The notes beneath the pieces were generated by a model, which was not told where the DNA came from, searched no databases, and saw only the letters and a program-made list of their open reading frames with translations. Of a stretch of 64,000 bases of DNA, positions 1-7,880 are shown piece by piece (positions within the stretch are counted from its first letter, which is position 1; each line of letters starts with the position of its first letter). The stretch spans positions 1 to 64,000 of the forward strand of contig CAMJYM010000008.1 in the NCBI GenBank assembly GCA_946220865.1, read 5' to 3'. This DNA comes from an uncultured Clostridia bacterium (lineage in GTDB: Bacteria > Bacillota > Clostridia > Saccharofermentanales > DTU023). The position numbers were made by a program, and so were the translations under genes.

Positions 1-1
1 G

Positions 2-1018
2 TACGGCGCTCACCGCGTCATCGAACCGCAGGGACTGCTCCCTCAGGCAGCAAAAAAGATCGACAATACGATGGAGATTTACGATAACGAGATTCTCGTG
101 GATGTCTCCGCTCTGAACATCGACTCGGCCAGCTTTCACCAGCTCTGGGAAGCTGCTGGTCACGATGAAGAAAAATTAAAACAGTCGATCCTCGATATCG
201 TCGCCGAGCGCGGCAAAATGCAGAACCCTGTCACAGGTTCCGGCGGGATGCTCATGGGCACCATTGCCCAGATCGGCAAAGACCTGAAAGACCGTGACGT
301 CAAGGTGGGCGACCGCATTGCGACCCTGGTCTCCCTCTCAACCACTCCCCTGAAAATTAAAAAAATCCTGAAAGTTTACCCCCAGATTGACCGCGTCGAG
401 ATTGAGGGCCAGGCCATCCTCTTCGAGAGCGGTATCTACGCCAAACTGCCGGAAGACATGAGTGAAAACCTCGCTCTCGCCGCCCTAGACGTAGCTGGCG
501 CTCCGGCCCAGACGGCCAATATCGTCAAGCCCAATGACTCCGTGCTGATTCTCGGCGCTGGCGGCAAGAGCGGCATGCTCATTGCTTATGAAGCCATGAA
601 GCGCGTCGGGCCCTGCGGCAATGTGGTCGGCATGAGCCACAATGACCGTCCGAAGGACACCCTCCTGAATAATCACTTTGTCCACCACTTCTTTGTCGCC
701 GATGCGAAGAACCCCGTCGAAGTCCTCGACAAGGCCCTCGCCTGCAACAACGGCAAAGAGTATGACGTCGCCATCAACGTGGTCAACATCGACGGTACCG
801 AGATGTCCAGCATCCTGCCCGTTCGCGACGGCGGCCTCGTTTACTTCTTCAGCATGGCAACCAGCTTTACCCGCGCGGCCCTGGGCGCTGAAGGCGTTGG
901 CAAGGATGTCACCATGATCATGGGCAACGGCTATACCAAAAATCACGCCGAAATCACCCTCGCCGAACTCCGCGAGTGCCCCGCGCTGAAAGAGTATTTC
1001 GAAAAGCACTATCTCTGA
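2..1018 (+). CDS. kdd: L-erythro-3,5-diaminohexanoate dehydrogenase, 5' end cut by window edge
   Basis: The open frame already runs at base 2 (YGAHRVIEPQG...) and continues through the first ATG at 71, so the true start lies left of the window; about 338 codons are visible. The opening segment and IDNTMEIYDNEILVDV match what I know of the Kdd family of lysine fermenters, which oxidises 3,5-diaminohexanoate to 5-amino-3-oxohexanoate with NAD(P)+. A Rossmann-type dinucleotide loop, LGAGGKSGM, sits near the middle (about codon 185 of the visible frame). It lies directly upstream of kamA, which makes the precursor of its substrate. The 189-nt gap to kamA holds a hairpin. Product assignment is firm; only the first few codons are missing. 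Confidence 0.93.
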   Translation, partial: YGAHRVIEPQGLLPQAAKKIDNTMEIYDNEILVDVSALNIDSASFHQLWEAAGHDEEKLKQSILDIVAERGKMQNPVTGSGGMLMGTIAQIGKDLKDRDVKVGDRIATLVSLSTTPLKIKKILKVYPQIDRVEIEGQAILFESGIYAKLPEDMSENLALAALDVAGAPAQTANIVKPNDSVLILGAGGKSGMLIAYEAMKRVGPCGNVVGMSHNDRPKDTLLNNHFVHHFFVADAKNPVEVLDKALACNNGKEYDVAINVVNIDGTEMSSILPVRDGGLVYFFSMATSFTRAALGAEGVGKDVTMIMGNGYTKNHAEITLAELRECPALKEYFEKHYL

Positions 1019-1083
1019 TCTGAGCGCGTGTCGAGGGCAGGCCCATTGCACACGTAAGACACAGATCCCACGGATCACACGGG

Positions 1084-1113
1084 GGCGAGGAGATGCAAGC
1101 CACCCTCCTCGCC
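1084..1113 (+). terminator. intercistronic hairpin between kdd and kamA
   Basis: Arms GGCGAGGAG (1084-1092) and CTCCTCGCC (1105-1113) are perfect complements with a 12-nt loop, followed by a C/T-rich stretch without a clean T run. It could be a weak terminator or a processing or stabilising hairpin inside the kam operon. Confidence 0.4.
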
Positions 1114-1207
1114 TCCCCTTTATCACTCCCGGAGCAGAAACAGCGATCTTTTGAACGCAAATGCAGTCCGAGCTCGCTTCCGCTTTCGGGCGAAGGAGAA
1201 CCTTAAG

Positions 1208-2506
1208 ATGAATGCCAACGAAAAATACATCAACCGCAAGGGGGAAGCTCGCCGTCGCGAGCTTTTCCCTGAGGTTTCTGACAAAGACTGGAATGACTGG
1301 CACTGGCAGGTCAGCCACCGCATCGACAGTCTCGATCAACTGAAAAAACTCCTGCCCATGAGCGACGAGGATCTGGCCGGAGCCGAAAAGGCCCTGCAGC
1401 TCTTTCGCATGGCGATCACACCTTATTATCTGACCTTGATTGACCCCAAAGATCCCTTTGATCCGGTGAGGCGCCAATCGGTGCCGACGGCCGATGAGGC
1501 CTGGCGCGCCCCTGAAGATCTCGTTGACCCCCTGGAAGAGGATGAGGACTCTCCGGTTCCCGGCCTGACCCATCGTTATCCGGACCGCGTGCTCTTTCTC
1601 ATCACCGACATGTGCTCCATGTACTGCCGCCACTGCACCCGCCGTCGTCTTGCCGGTCAGAAGGACGGAGCCCGTAGCCAGGCGGATATCGATGCCTGCA
1701 TCGACTACATCCGGAATAAGCCCATGGTGCGTGATGTCCTGCTTTCCGGCGGCGACGCTCTGCTCATGGGCGATGATCGCCTCGAATACATCCTGCGCAA
1801 ACTGCGCGAGATCGATCACGTGGAGGTCATCCGCCTCGGCAGCCGCACTCCGGTCGTCCTGCCCCAGCGCATCACTCCCGAACTTTGCGCCATGCTGAAA
1901 AAATACCATCCGGTCTGGCTCAACACACATTTCAATCACCCCAATGAAATCACCCCAGAGAGCCAGGAGGCCTGCGCGCGCCTGGCCGACGCGGGCATTC
2001 CTCTGGGCAACCAGTCCGTCCTGCTGCGCGGTGTCAATGACTGTGTTCATGTCATGCGCAAGCTCGTGAACGGCCTTGTGTATATCCGCGTGCGTCCCTA
2101 CTACATCTACCAGTGCGATCTCTCGCTGGGACTTTCGCATTTCCGCACTCCGGTCTCCAAAGGCATCGAGATCATTGAAGGTCTGCGCGGCCATACCTCG
2201 GGCTTCTGTGTGCCCACCTTTGTCGTGGATGCCCCCGGCGGCGGCGGAAAGATTCCCGTCATGCCGGATTACGTCATTTCTCAGAACCCCGGTCACGTCG
2301 TCCTGCGCAACTATGAGGGGGTCATCACCACCTACAAAGAGCCGGAAACTTATCATCAGGACTGCCACTGCGAGGTTTGCAGCGGCAGACGCAAGGTCAT
2401 CAACGTCGGCGTCTCCAAGCTTCTGGCTGGAGATGAGATGTGCATTGAACCGAAAGTTCTCCTGCGCAAAGTCAAAGTCGATGACGAGCACAACTGCTAC
2501 GAATAA
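1208..2506 (+). CDS. kamA: L-lysine 2,3-aminomutase
   Basis: Radical-SAM, PLP-dependent enzyme that converts L-lysine to L-beta-lysine, the first step of lysine fermentation. The ATG at 1208 is preceded by AAGGAGAA (1193-1200); a TTG further upstream is less likely. The 432-residue product is slightly longer than the Clostridium subterminale enzyme (416). The 4Fe-4S cluster motif CSMYCRHC gives Cys136, Cys140 and Cys143. PGGGGK places the PLP lysine at Lys348. A C-terminal CHCEVCSG provides the zinc-type cysteines of this family. DPNDP-like and [10 protein letters not shown] segments are also conserved. The 3' end overlaps kamB by 26 bp, implying translational coupling. Confidence 0.97.
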   Translation: MNANEKYINRKGEARRRELFPEVSDKDWNDWHWQVSHRIDSLDQLKKLLPMSDEDLAGAEKALQLFRMAITPYYLTLIDPKDPFDPVRRQSVPTADEAWRAPEDLVDPLEEDEDSPVPGLTHRYPDRVLFLITDMCSMYCRHCTRRRLAGQKDGARSQADIDACIDYIRNKPMVRDVLLSGGDALLMGDDRLEYILRKLREIDHVEVIRLGSRTPVVLPQRITPELCAMLKKYHPVWLNTHFNHPNEITPESQEACARLADAGIPLGNQSVLLRGVNDCVHVMRKLVNGLVYIRVRPYYIYQCDLSLGLSHFRTPVSKGIEIIEGLRGHTSGFCVPTFVVDAPGGGGKIPVMPDYVISQNPGHVVLRNYEGVITTYKEPETYHQDCHCEVCSGRRKVINVGVSKLLAGDEMCIEPKVLLRKVKVDDEHNCYE

Positions 2507-3569
2507 ACGGCCCTCAGCCGCGGAACTTCTTGAGCTCACGGGGGTCCGTGAGCTCTCTTCTCTCGCCTTCATCGGCCTTTCCAAAAATGCGGGCAAGACG
2601 AGCAGTCTCAATCACCTGCTCATGGCCTGCGTTGATGAAGGTTTTAAGCGTCCTCTGGCCCTGACCTCCATCGGCCGCGATGGCGAGGAAAGTGATGTCG
2701 TCAGCCAAACGGAGAAGCCCCGCATCTATGCCCCCGCAGGGAGTCTGCTGCTCACGGCGACCGGTTCGCTGCAACGCTCCGACGCCCTTCTGGACATTCT
2801 TGAATTAAGTGGGATATATACGGCTTTTGGCGAAATTGCCCTCTGCCGTGTGCTCATTTCCGGCTATGTCGAACTGGCCGGGCCCTCCATGGCTCAGGAG
2901 CTGAAACTGTGCGAAGCCCTTTTGCGCCGGACTGCGCCGGACGCTCTTTATCTCATCGACGGCGCGCTGTCGCGGCGTTCACCTGCCGGTGGAGGCCTCA
3001 GTGAAGCGGCTGTGCTGGCCTTTAATGCCGGCCACAGCGGGCGCATCTCAGAGCTGCTGCACTCCTGCCGGCACGCTCTGCGGCTGTTAACCCTGCCAGC
3101 CGTTGATCTGGATCTTCAAAGGAAATTGGCCTCTGCCCTCGGAGAGAATCAGGAAGATCTTCGTGCAATTGCCCTGGGAAAAAACGAAAGCTTCCGCCCG
3201 CTTCGCCTACATACGCTCTTGGGCGGTGACGAACTGCGCGATTTCGTCGACAGCTCCGACCGCGGACTGATGTTGCGAGGAGCCCTCACGGACCGCAGCG
3301 CTACGGCCCTGCTAAAAGCGCGGAGGGCACGCTCTTTCCGCCTCATTGCCGAGGACGGCACGCGTATTTTTCTCAGCCCCGCCAAGCTGAGAGAGCTGGA
3401 AACTGCGGGCATCGAACTGAACGTTCTCTGCCCCCTGCGCCTGCTCTGGCTGGCCTTTAATCCCCGCCTGGATGACGGCAGTCCCCTCTCGTCCACGGAG
3501 ATTCTGCCCCGGCTTCAGGCCGAATTGCCCCTGCCGGTTTTCGATCTCGGCCCGGCCCTCATGGTCTAG
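2481..3569 (+). CDS. kamB: lysine 5,6-aminomutase reactivase subunit KamB
   Basis: A 362-residue protein starting at an ATG inside the end of kamA; I see no Shine-Dalgarno, which fits translational coupling. A P-loop-like GLSKNAGKT lies at residues 32-40. With KamC it is annotated in lysine fermenters as the chaperone-like reactivase that exchanges damaged cobalamin on the 5,6-aminomutase KamDE. It always sits between kamA and kamC, as here. The C-terminal half (about 200-360) is Leu/Arg rich and poorly conserved. The assignment comes from the motif, its position and the recognisable N-terminal half. Confidence 0.85.
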   Translation: MTSTTATNKRPSAAELLELTGVRELSSLAFIGLSKNAGKTSSLNHLLMACVDEGFKRPLALTSIGRDGEESDVVSQTEKPRIYAPAGSLLLTATGSLQRSDALLDILELSGIYTAFGEIALCRVLISGYVELAGPSMAQELKLCEALLRRTAPDALYLIDGALSRRSPAGGGLSEAAVLAFNAGHSGRISELLHSCRHALRLLTLPAVDLDLQRKLASALGENQEDLRAIALGKNESFRPLRLHTLLGGDELRDFVDSSDRGLMLRGALTDRSATALLKARRARSFRLIAEDGTRIFLSPAKLRELETAGIELNVLCPLRLLWLAFNPRLDDGSPLSSTEILPRLQAELPLPVFDLGPALMV

Positions 3570-3574
3570 ATCTC

Positions 3575-3657
3575 AGACGGCCCGCTTGGCCAGGAAGTTT
3601 AGACCGAGAAGTTTAGGCCTGGAATTTCAGGCCGGGAAGTTTAGAAAGGAGTTTATC
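3575..3657 (+). repeat. degenerate GAAGTTTAG repeats in kamB-kamC spacer
   Basis: The spacer holds four imperfect copies of a roughly 15-nt unit centred on GAAGTTTAG (one copy reads GAATTTCAG). It ends in the kamC ribosome binding site GAAAGGAG. No other element is visible. Confidence 0.6.
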
Positions 3658-5247
3658 GTGCTGATTTGCAGCTTTGCGGAAAAACAGGCTCTGCTCCTCG
3701 ATGAAATCCTGGATAACTGTATCTGCCGCAGTCCTCAGGGACGCGATGCGAAAGATGAACTACGCTTTTACACGGATGCCGAGCGCGACGAGCTGATCCA
3801 TGAGTTTTCTGTGATTGCCCGGCTGCGCCGTTCCCTGCAGGAAAAAAAGGCGCGCTGGCGCGAGGCCGAAACGCTGCTCAGCCGCTTTCGCCGCAATGAC
3901 GAAAGCCTCTCCCGTCTGGAAAAAGGTCTGCTTCCCGACGAGGCCGAACTCTTTGAAATCAAGCGCTCTCTGGGGCTCTTCCGTCTGCTCACCTATTACG
4001 ACGATTTGCTGCGCGATGCGGACAGCAGCCTGACTGATCTCTCTGAGGCTGAGGCTCTGCTCAATCCTCCGGGTCGCCGGGAAGAGGGTTTTCACATCTA
4101 CTCCGCCTGGTCCGAAGATCTGCGCCGCGTGCGCGAGGAGCGTAAGGTCTTAGAGGAAAAACTGTCCCTTTTGCTGCGCGAACGCGAGGAGCTCAGCACC
4201 CAGGCTGCGCGTGATGCCCTTTTTGAGCAGAGAGCGGAGTTGCTGAACCGACAGAAAAAGCTGGAGGATGCCGAGCTTGAGCGCATAGCTGCCGGTCTGC
4301 GCGACTGGCTGCCCGCCCTGCGCGAAAATTTCGCCGCTCTCGGCCGCTTTGATTTTCGCCTGGCCAGGGCCGAACTGGCTGAACGCTGGCAGGCCCCCAT
4401 TCCGGAAATTCTTGCGCCCGGTTCCGGCAGCCGGATCACCGGCGCCTATCACCCTCTGCTGGCCGCAGAACTTACGGACAGAGGACTTTCCTTTACCCCG
4501 CAGTCGATCTTTCTGGGCGAAGGAAGCGTCGTCATCAGTGGCGCCAATATGGGCGGGAAAAGCGTTGCTCTCATGTGTTTCCTGCTCTGCCTCCTGCTCA
4601 CCCAGCTGGCCATCTGCCCCCCTTGCGAGGCTCTGTCCACAGATCTCTATGACTTTTTCTCTTACCTGACCGAAGCCGAAGGTGAAGCCCGTCTGGGCCT
4701 TTCTTCTTTTGCTCAGCAGGCCGTGCGCATTCGCGAGATGCTGCGTCTTTCCCAGAGCACTCGCGGACTCGTCGTCATGGACGAAGCCTGCCGCGGCACA
4801 AATCCAGATGAGGCCACCGCCATGCTGCAGGCCATCTGCCGTATCTTCGCCCGCAGCCCGAGCCGCCTTCTTTGCGCAACCCACTACCGCATGCCCCATG
4901 AAAAGGGCATACGGCACTATCGCATTCGCGGCCTGAAGCCCGAAGCGGCGACAGAAGAGCGCGTGACCACTGAACAGTCTATGGTCACCCGGAAGAAAGA
5001 AGATTTTGCCAACGCGCTGCGCTCCGCTCCGGGAGACGAAAAAAAGAGTAAGTCGGATCTTGAGGATGAGAAAGCCATTGCCGCCATCCATGAGGCCATG
5101 GATTACGCACTGGCTCCCCTGGAGGAAGCGGAGGATATCCCGGCAGCAGGTCTCTGCATCGCTGAAAAAATGGGGATTGATGCCGTCTTCCTTAAGGAGA
5201 TGCGGCAAATTTACAACGAAAATCGCGAGCTTGGCGAAGCAACGTAA
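3658..5247 (+). CDS. kamC: lysine 5,6-aminomutase reactivase ATPase KamC (MutS-like)
   Basis: The GTG at 3658 follows GAAAGGAG at good spacing, giving 529 residues. The frame stays open upstream into kamB but has no better start. The C-terminal half is a MutS-type ABC ATPase: Walker A is GANMGGKS near residue 295 and Walker B/D-loop is VVMDEACRGTNPDEA near 374, followed by a CATHYR switch histidine. The N-terminal half is helical and charged, lacking the MutS mismatch-binding domain. In this operon the known role is not DNA repair but reactivation of cobalamin enzyme KamDE together with KamB. Residues about 440-480 form a Lys/Glu-rich insert. Confidence 0.88.
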   Translation: MLICSFAEKQALLLDEILDNCICRSPQGRDAKDELRFYTDAERDELIHEFSVIARLRRSLQEKKARWREAETLLSRFRRNDESLSRLEKGLLPDEAELFEIKRSLGLFRLLTYYDDLLRDADSSLTDLSEAEALLNPPGRREEGFHIYSAWSEDLRRVREERKVLEEKLSLLLREREELSTQAARDALFEQRAELLNRQKKLEDAELERIAAGLRDWLPALRENFAALGRFDFRLARAELAERWQAPIPEILAPGSGSRITGAYHPLLAAELTDRGLSFTPQSIFLGEGSVVISGANMGGKSVALMCFLLCLLLTQLAICPPCEALSTDLYDFFSYLTEAEGEARLGLSSFAQQAVRIREMLRLSQSTRGLVVMDEACRGTNPDEATAMLQAICRIFARSPSRLLCATHYRMPHEKGIRHYRIRGLKPEAATEERVTTEQSMVTRKKEDFANALRSAPGDEKKSKSDLEDEKAIAAIHEAMDYALAPLEEAEDIPAAGLCIAEKMGIDAVFLKEMRQIYNENRELGEAT

Positions 5248-5257
5248 GGTCTCGCTG

Positions 5258-5317
5258 AAACAATAAGAAACAATAAAGAGTCTGATATCTGAACATAAAA
5301 ACTCTGATATCTGAACA
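5258..5317 (+). repeat. two sets of tandem micro-duplications in kamC-kamD spacer
   Basis: GAAACAATAA is repeated back to back just after kamC. TCTGATATCTGAACA then occurs twice exactly (5281-5295 and 5303-5317) with a 22-nt period. The second copy runs into the kamD ribosome binding site AAGGAG. Confidence 0.75.
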
Positions 5318-5327
5318 AGGAGAAAGC

Positions 5328-6992
5328 ATGGCTGAACTACATTTAGATGAACAGAAGGTCTGTGAGGCCAGGGAGGCTGCCGCAGCTATCGTGCGCCAGA
5401 CTGTTGAAGAACTGGATGATCGCTCCACGGTGACCGTGGAGCGCACCGTCCTGCGCCTGATGGGCATTGACGGTATCAACGACGCGGGAGTTCCCCTGCC
5501 GAATCTCGTCATCGAACGGCTGCAGGAGGAAGGCCTCCTGGGGCAGGGCGCTTCGTACTGGATGGGGCGGGCCTGTCTCGCCCTGGGCAAATCGCCGCAG
5601 GAAGTTGCCGAGCTCTGTGTCCAGGGCGATTTTTCCTTTCGCCAGCTGGAGCCCGTAGATGCCTTTCAGATCCGGGTCTGGGGCGAAGGCGAAGCCGAAA
5701 AGAGCCTTAAACGCATCCTGGCCTCCCGCAGCAAGCGCGACGAGTATTTAAAGCGCTTCGGGGATCATGGCGGACCGCTGCTCTATGTCATCGTCGCCAC
5801 GGGCAATATTTACGAAGACATCGTTCAGGCCAAGGCTGCTGCCAAACAGGGCGCCGACGTCATCGCCGTGATTCGTACCACCGGCCAGAGCCTGCTCGAC
5901 TATGTGCCCTATGGCGCTACCACTGAGGGCTTTGGCGGAACCATGGCAACCCAGGAAAACTTCCGCCTCATGCGCAAAGCCCTCGATGAGAGCGGCGAAG
6001 AGCTGCATCGCTACATTCGGCTCTGTAACTACTGCTCCGGCCTCTGCATGCCGGAAATCGCCGTCATGGGAGCCTTTGAACGCCTCGACGTGATGCTGAA
6101 CGATGCGCTTTACGGCATTCTCTTCCGCGACATCAACATGCAGCGCACGCTCATCGACCAGCGTTTCTCGCGGCTCATCAACGGCGTTGCCGGAGTCATC
6201 ATCAACACAGGTGAAGATAACTACCTCACCACGGCCGATGCCTTCGAAGAAGCCCACACTGTGCTGGCCTCGCAGTTTATCAACGAGCAGTTTGCCCTCG
6301 ATGCCGGTATGCCGGAAGAACAGATGGGTTTAGGCCACGCCTTTGAGATGGATCCCGAGCTGGAAAACGCCTTTCTCTACGAGTTCGCTCAGGCCCAGAT
6401 GGCCCGGCAGATTTTCCCACATGCGCCACTGAAATACATGCCCCCGACCAAATACATGACGGGCAATATTTTCCGCGGCCACATTCAGGACGCCCTCTTC
6501 AATATCATCACGGTGATCTCCAAACAGCGGATTCACCTTCTCGGCATGCTCACCGAAGCCATCCACACGCCTTTTATGTCGGATCGCGCCCTCTCCATTG
6601 AGAATGCCCGTTATATCGCCCGCAGTCTCAGGGACTTCGGCGACGATATCAGCTTTAAGCCGGGCGGGATCATGGAAGAGCGCGCAGCCTTCGTGCTGGA
6701 TCAGGCCCTGGAGCTGCTGCGCAATATCCAGCGCGACGGCCTCTTCAGGACCCTCGAACTGGGCCGCTTCGCCGATATCAAGCGGCCTCTTGACGGCGGC
6801 AAAGGACTCGCTGGCGTCTTCCGCAAAGAAGAAAACTACCTCAATCCTTTCCACGATCTCTTTATGCGCGCGGCTGAAGACAATATGCAGCAAACGCGCG
6901 CGGCCCGTGAAGAGCAGCAGGGCAAAGCGGCGAACCGGGTCACCGAAGAACGGGAGATACCAGCCCCGGCGGAAGGAGGATGCACGAAATGA
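5328..6992 (+). CDS. kamD: D-lysine / beta-lysine 5,6-aminomutase, alpha subunit
   Basis: Large subunit of the adenosylcobalamin- and PLP-dependent mutase that moves the terminal amino group of beta-lysine (or D-lysine) to C5. The ATG at 5328 has AAGGAGA 5-11 nt upstream. The 554-residue product matches the family over about 515 residues (GPLLYVIVATGNIYED, YVPYGATTEGFGGT, LCNYCSGLCMPEIA, TGEDNYLTTADAFEEAH, LHTPFMSDRALSIENA-like blocks). It carries an extra hydrophilic C-terminal tail of about 40 residues ending AEGGCTK. It overlaps kamE in an ATGA junction. Confidence 0.97.
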   Translation: MAELHLDEQKVCEAREAAAAIVRQTVEELDDRSTVTVERTVLRLMGIDGINDAGVPLPNLVIERLQEEGLLGQGASYWMGRACLALGKSPQEVAELCVQGDFSFRQLEPVDAFQIRVWGEGEAEKSLKRILASRSKRDEYLKRFGDHGGPLLYVIVATGNIYEDIVQAKAAAKQGADVIAVIRTTGQSLLDYVPYGATTEGFGGTMATQENFRLMRKALDESGEELHRYIRLCNYCSGLCMPEIAVMGAFERLDVMLNDALYGILFRDINMQRTLIDQRFSRLINGVAGVIINTGEDNYLTTADAFEEAHTVLASQFINEQFALDAGMPEEQMGLGHAFEMDPELENAFLYEFAQAQMARQIFPHAPLKYMPPTKYMTGNIFRGHIQDALFNIITVISKQRIHLLGMLTEAIHTPFMSDRALSIENARYIARSLRDFGDDISFKPGGIMEERAAFVLDQALELLRNIQRDGLFRTLELGRFADIKRPLDGGKGLAGVFRKEENYLNPFHDLFMRAAEDNMQQTRAAREEQQGKAANRVTEEREIPAPAEGGCTK

Positions 6993-7816
6993 GCGGCGGA
7001 CTTTACAGCATGGAGAAACGCGATTTCTCCACCGAACTTGACCTCACAAAACTGAAGCCCTACGGGGACACAATGAATGACGGCAAGGTACAGCTTTCCT
7101 TTACCCTGCCCGTCGCCGACAATCCCACCTCCGAAGAAGCGGCCAAACAGATCCTGCTGAGCATGGGGCTGAAAGAGCCGTTGATCACCTGTCACCAGGC
7201 GCTCGACAAAAACTTCACCTTCTTTGTCGGCTATGGCCAGCTGGAAAAGACGCTGGACTACACACAAATTCACGTCAAAGCTGTCGAAGTGGATGTGCTC
7301 AGCATGGAAGAGACCGATCAGTTCATCCGCACAAAACTGGGGCGGCCCATTCGCGTCCTCGGCGCTTCAACCGGCACTGACGCCCATACTGTGGGTATCG
7401 ATGCGATCATGAACATGAAGGGCTATGCGGGCCACTATGGTCTGGAGCGCTATGGCATGATCGAAGCCCTTAACCTGGGCAGCCAGGTGCCCAACGAAGA
7501 TTTTATCCGCAAAGCCCTGGAATACAGGGCAGACGTCCTTCTCGTTTCTCAGACGGTCACGCAGAAGAATATCCATATCCAGAACATCACCGAACTGATC
7601 GAGCTTCTGGAAGCTGAGGGTCTGCGCGAGAAATTCCTCGTGATTATCGGGGGTCCCCGCATCAGCCACGAACTGGCCAAAGAATTGGGCTGTGATGCAG
7701 GCTTCGGCCCCGGCTCCTATGCCGACAATGTCGCCAGCTACATCGTGGAAGAACTGGCCAAGCGCAAGGAGGCCGGTCTTTTCAGTGTCGGCGACCTCTC
7801 TAAAGAACAGAATTAA
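6989..7816 (+). CDS. kamE: D-lysine / beta-lysine 5,6-aminomutase, beta (B12-binding) subunit
   Basis: The 275-residue small subunit binds cobalamin and tethers PLP. I chose the ATG at 6989 because it overlaps the kamD stop as ATGA, has GGAAGGAGG at correct spacing, and puts the key residues at their family numbers: DAHTVG gives His133 as lower cobalt ligand, and Lys144 (in MNMKG) is the PLP lysine. An earlier ATG at 6980 abuts the ribosome binding site and is unlikely. The product begins MSGGLYSMEK, almost identical to characterised KamE. The C-terminal Rossmann-like B12 domain includes LVSQTVTQKN and GGPRISHELAKELG. Confidence 0.97.
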   Translation: MSGGLYSMEKRDFSTELDLTKLKPYGDTMNDGKVQLSFTLPVADNPTSEEAAKQILLSMGLKEPLITCHQALDKNFTFFVGYGQLEKTLDYTQIHVKAVEVDVLSMEETDQFIRTKLGRPIRVLGASTGTDAHTVGIDAIMNMKGYAGHYGLERYGMIEALNLGSQVPNEDFIRKALEYRADVLLVSQTVTQKNIHIQNITELIELLEAEGLREKFLVIIGGPRISHELAKELGCDAGFGPGSYADNVASYIVEELAKRKEAGLFSVGDLSKEQN

Positions 7817-7831
7817 AGAGAACAGAACTGA
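7804..7831 (+). repeat. duplication of the kamE stop region
   Basis: The last codons and stop of kamE (AGAACAGAATTAA) are copied 15 nt downstream as AGAACAGAACTGA, including a second stop codon. Confidence 0.7.
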
Positions 7832-7880
7832 AGTCTGCCGCAGTGTCCAACTGCGGTGCACTTAGAAAGGAAAAAAGAAG

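Noticed and set aside
2076..2480. Longer KamB starting inside kamA
   Set aside because: The upstream part of the frame is a shadow of kamA; the ATG at 2481 gives the family-like N-terminus.
485..2611. 708-codon open frame on the minus strand opposite kdd and kamA
   Set aside because: It is antisense to two well-supported genes whose codon bias leaves the opposite strand open; the product has no recognisable family.
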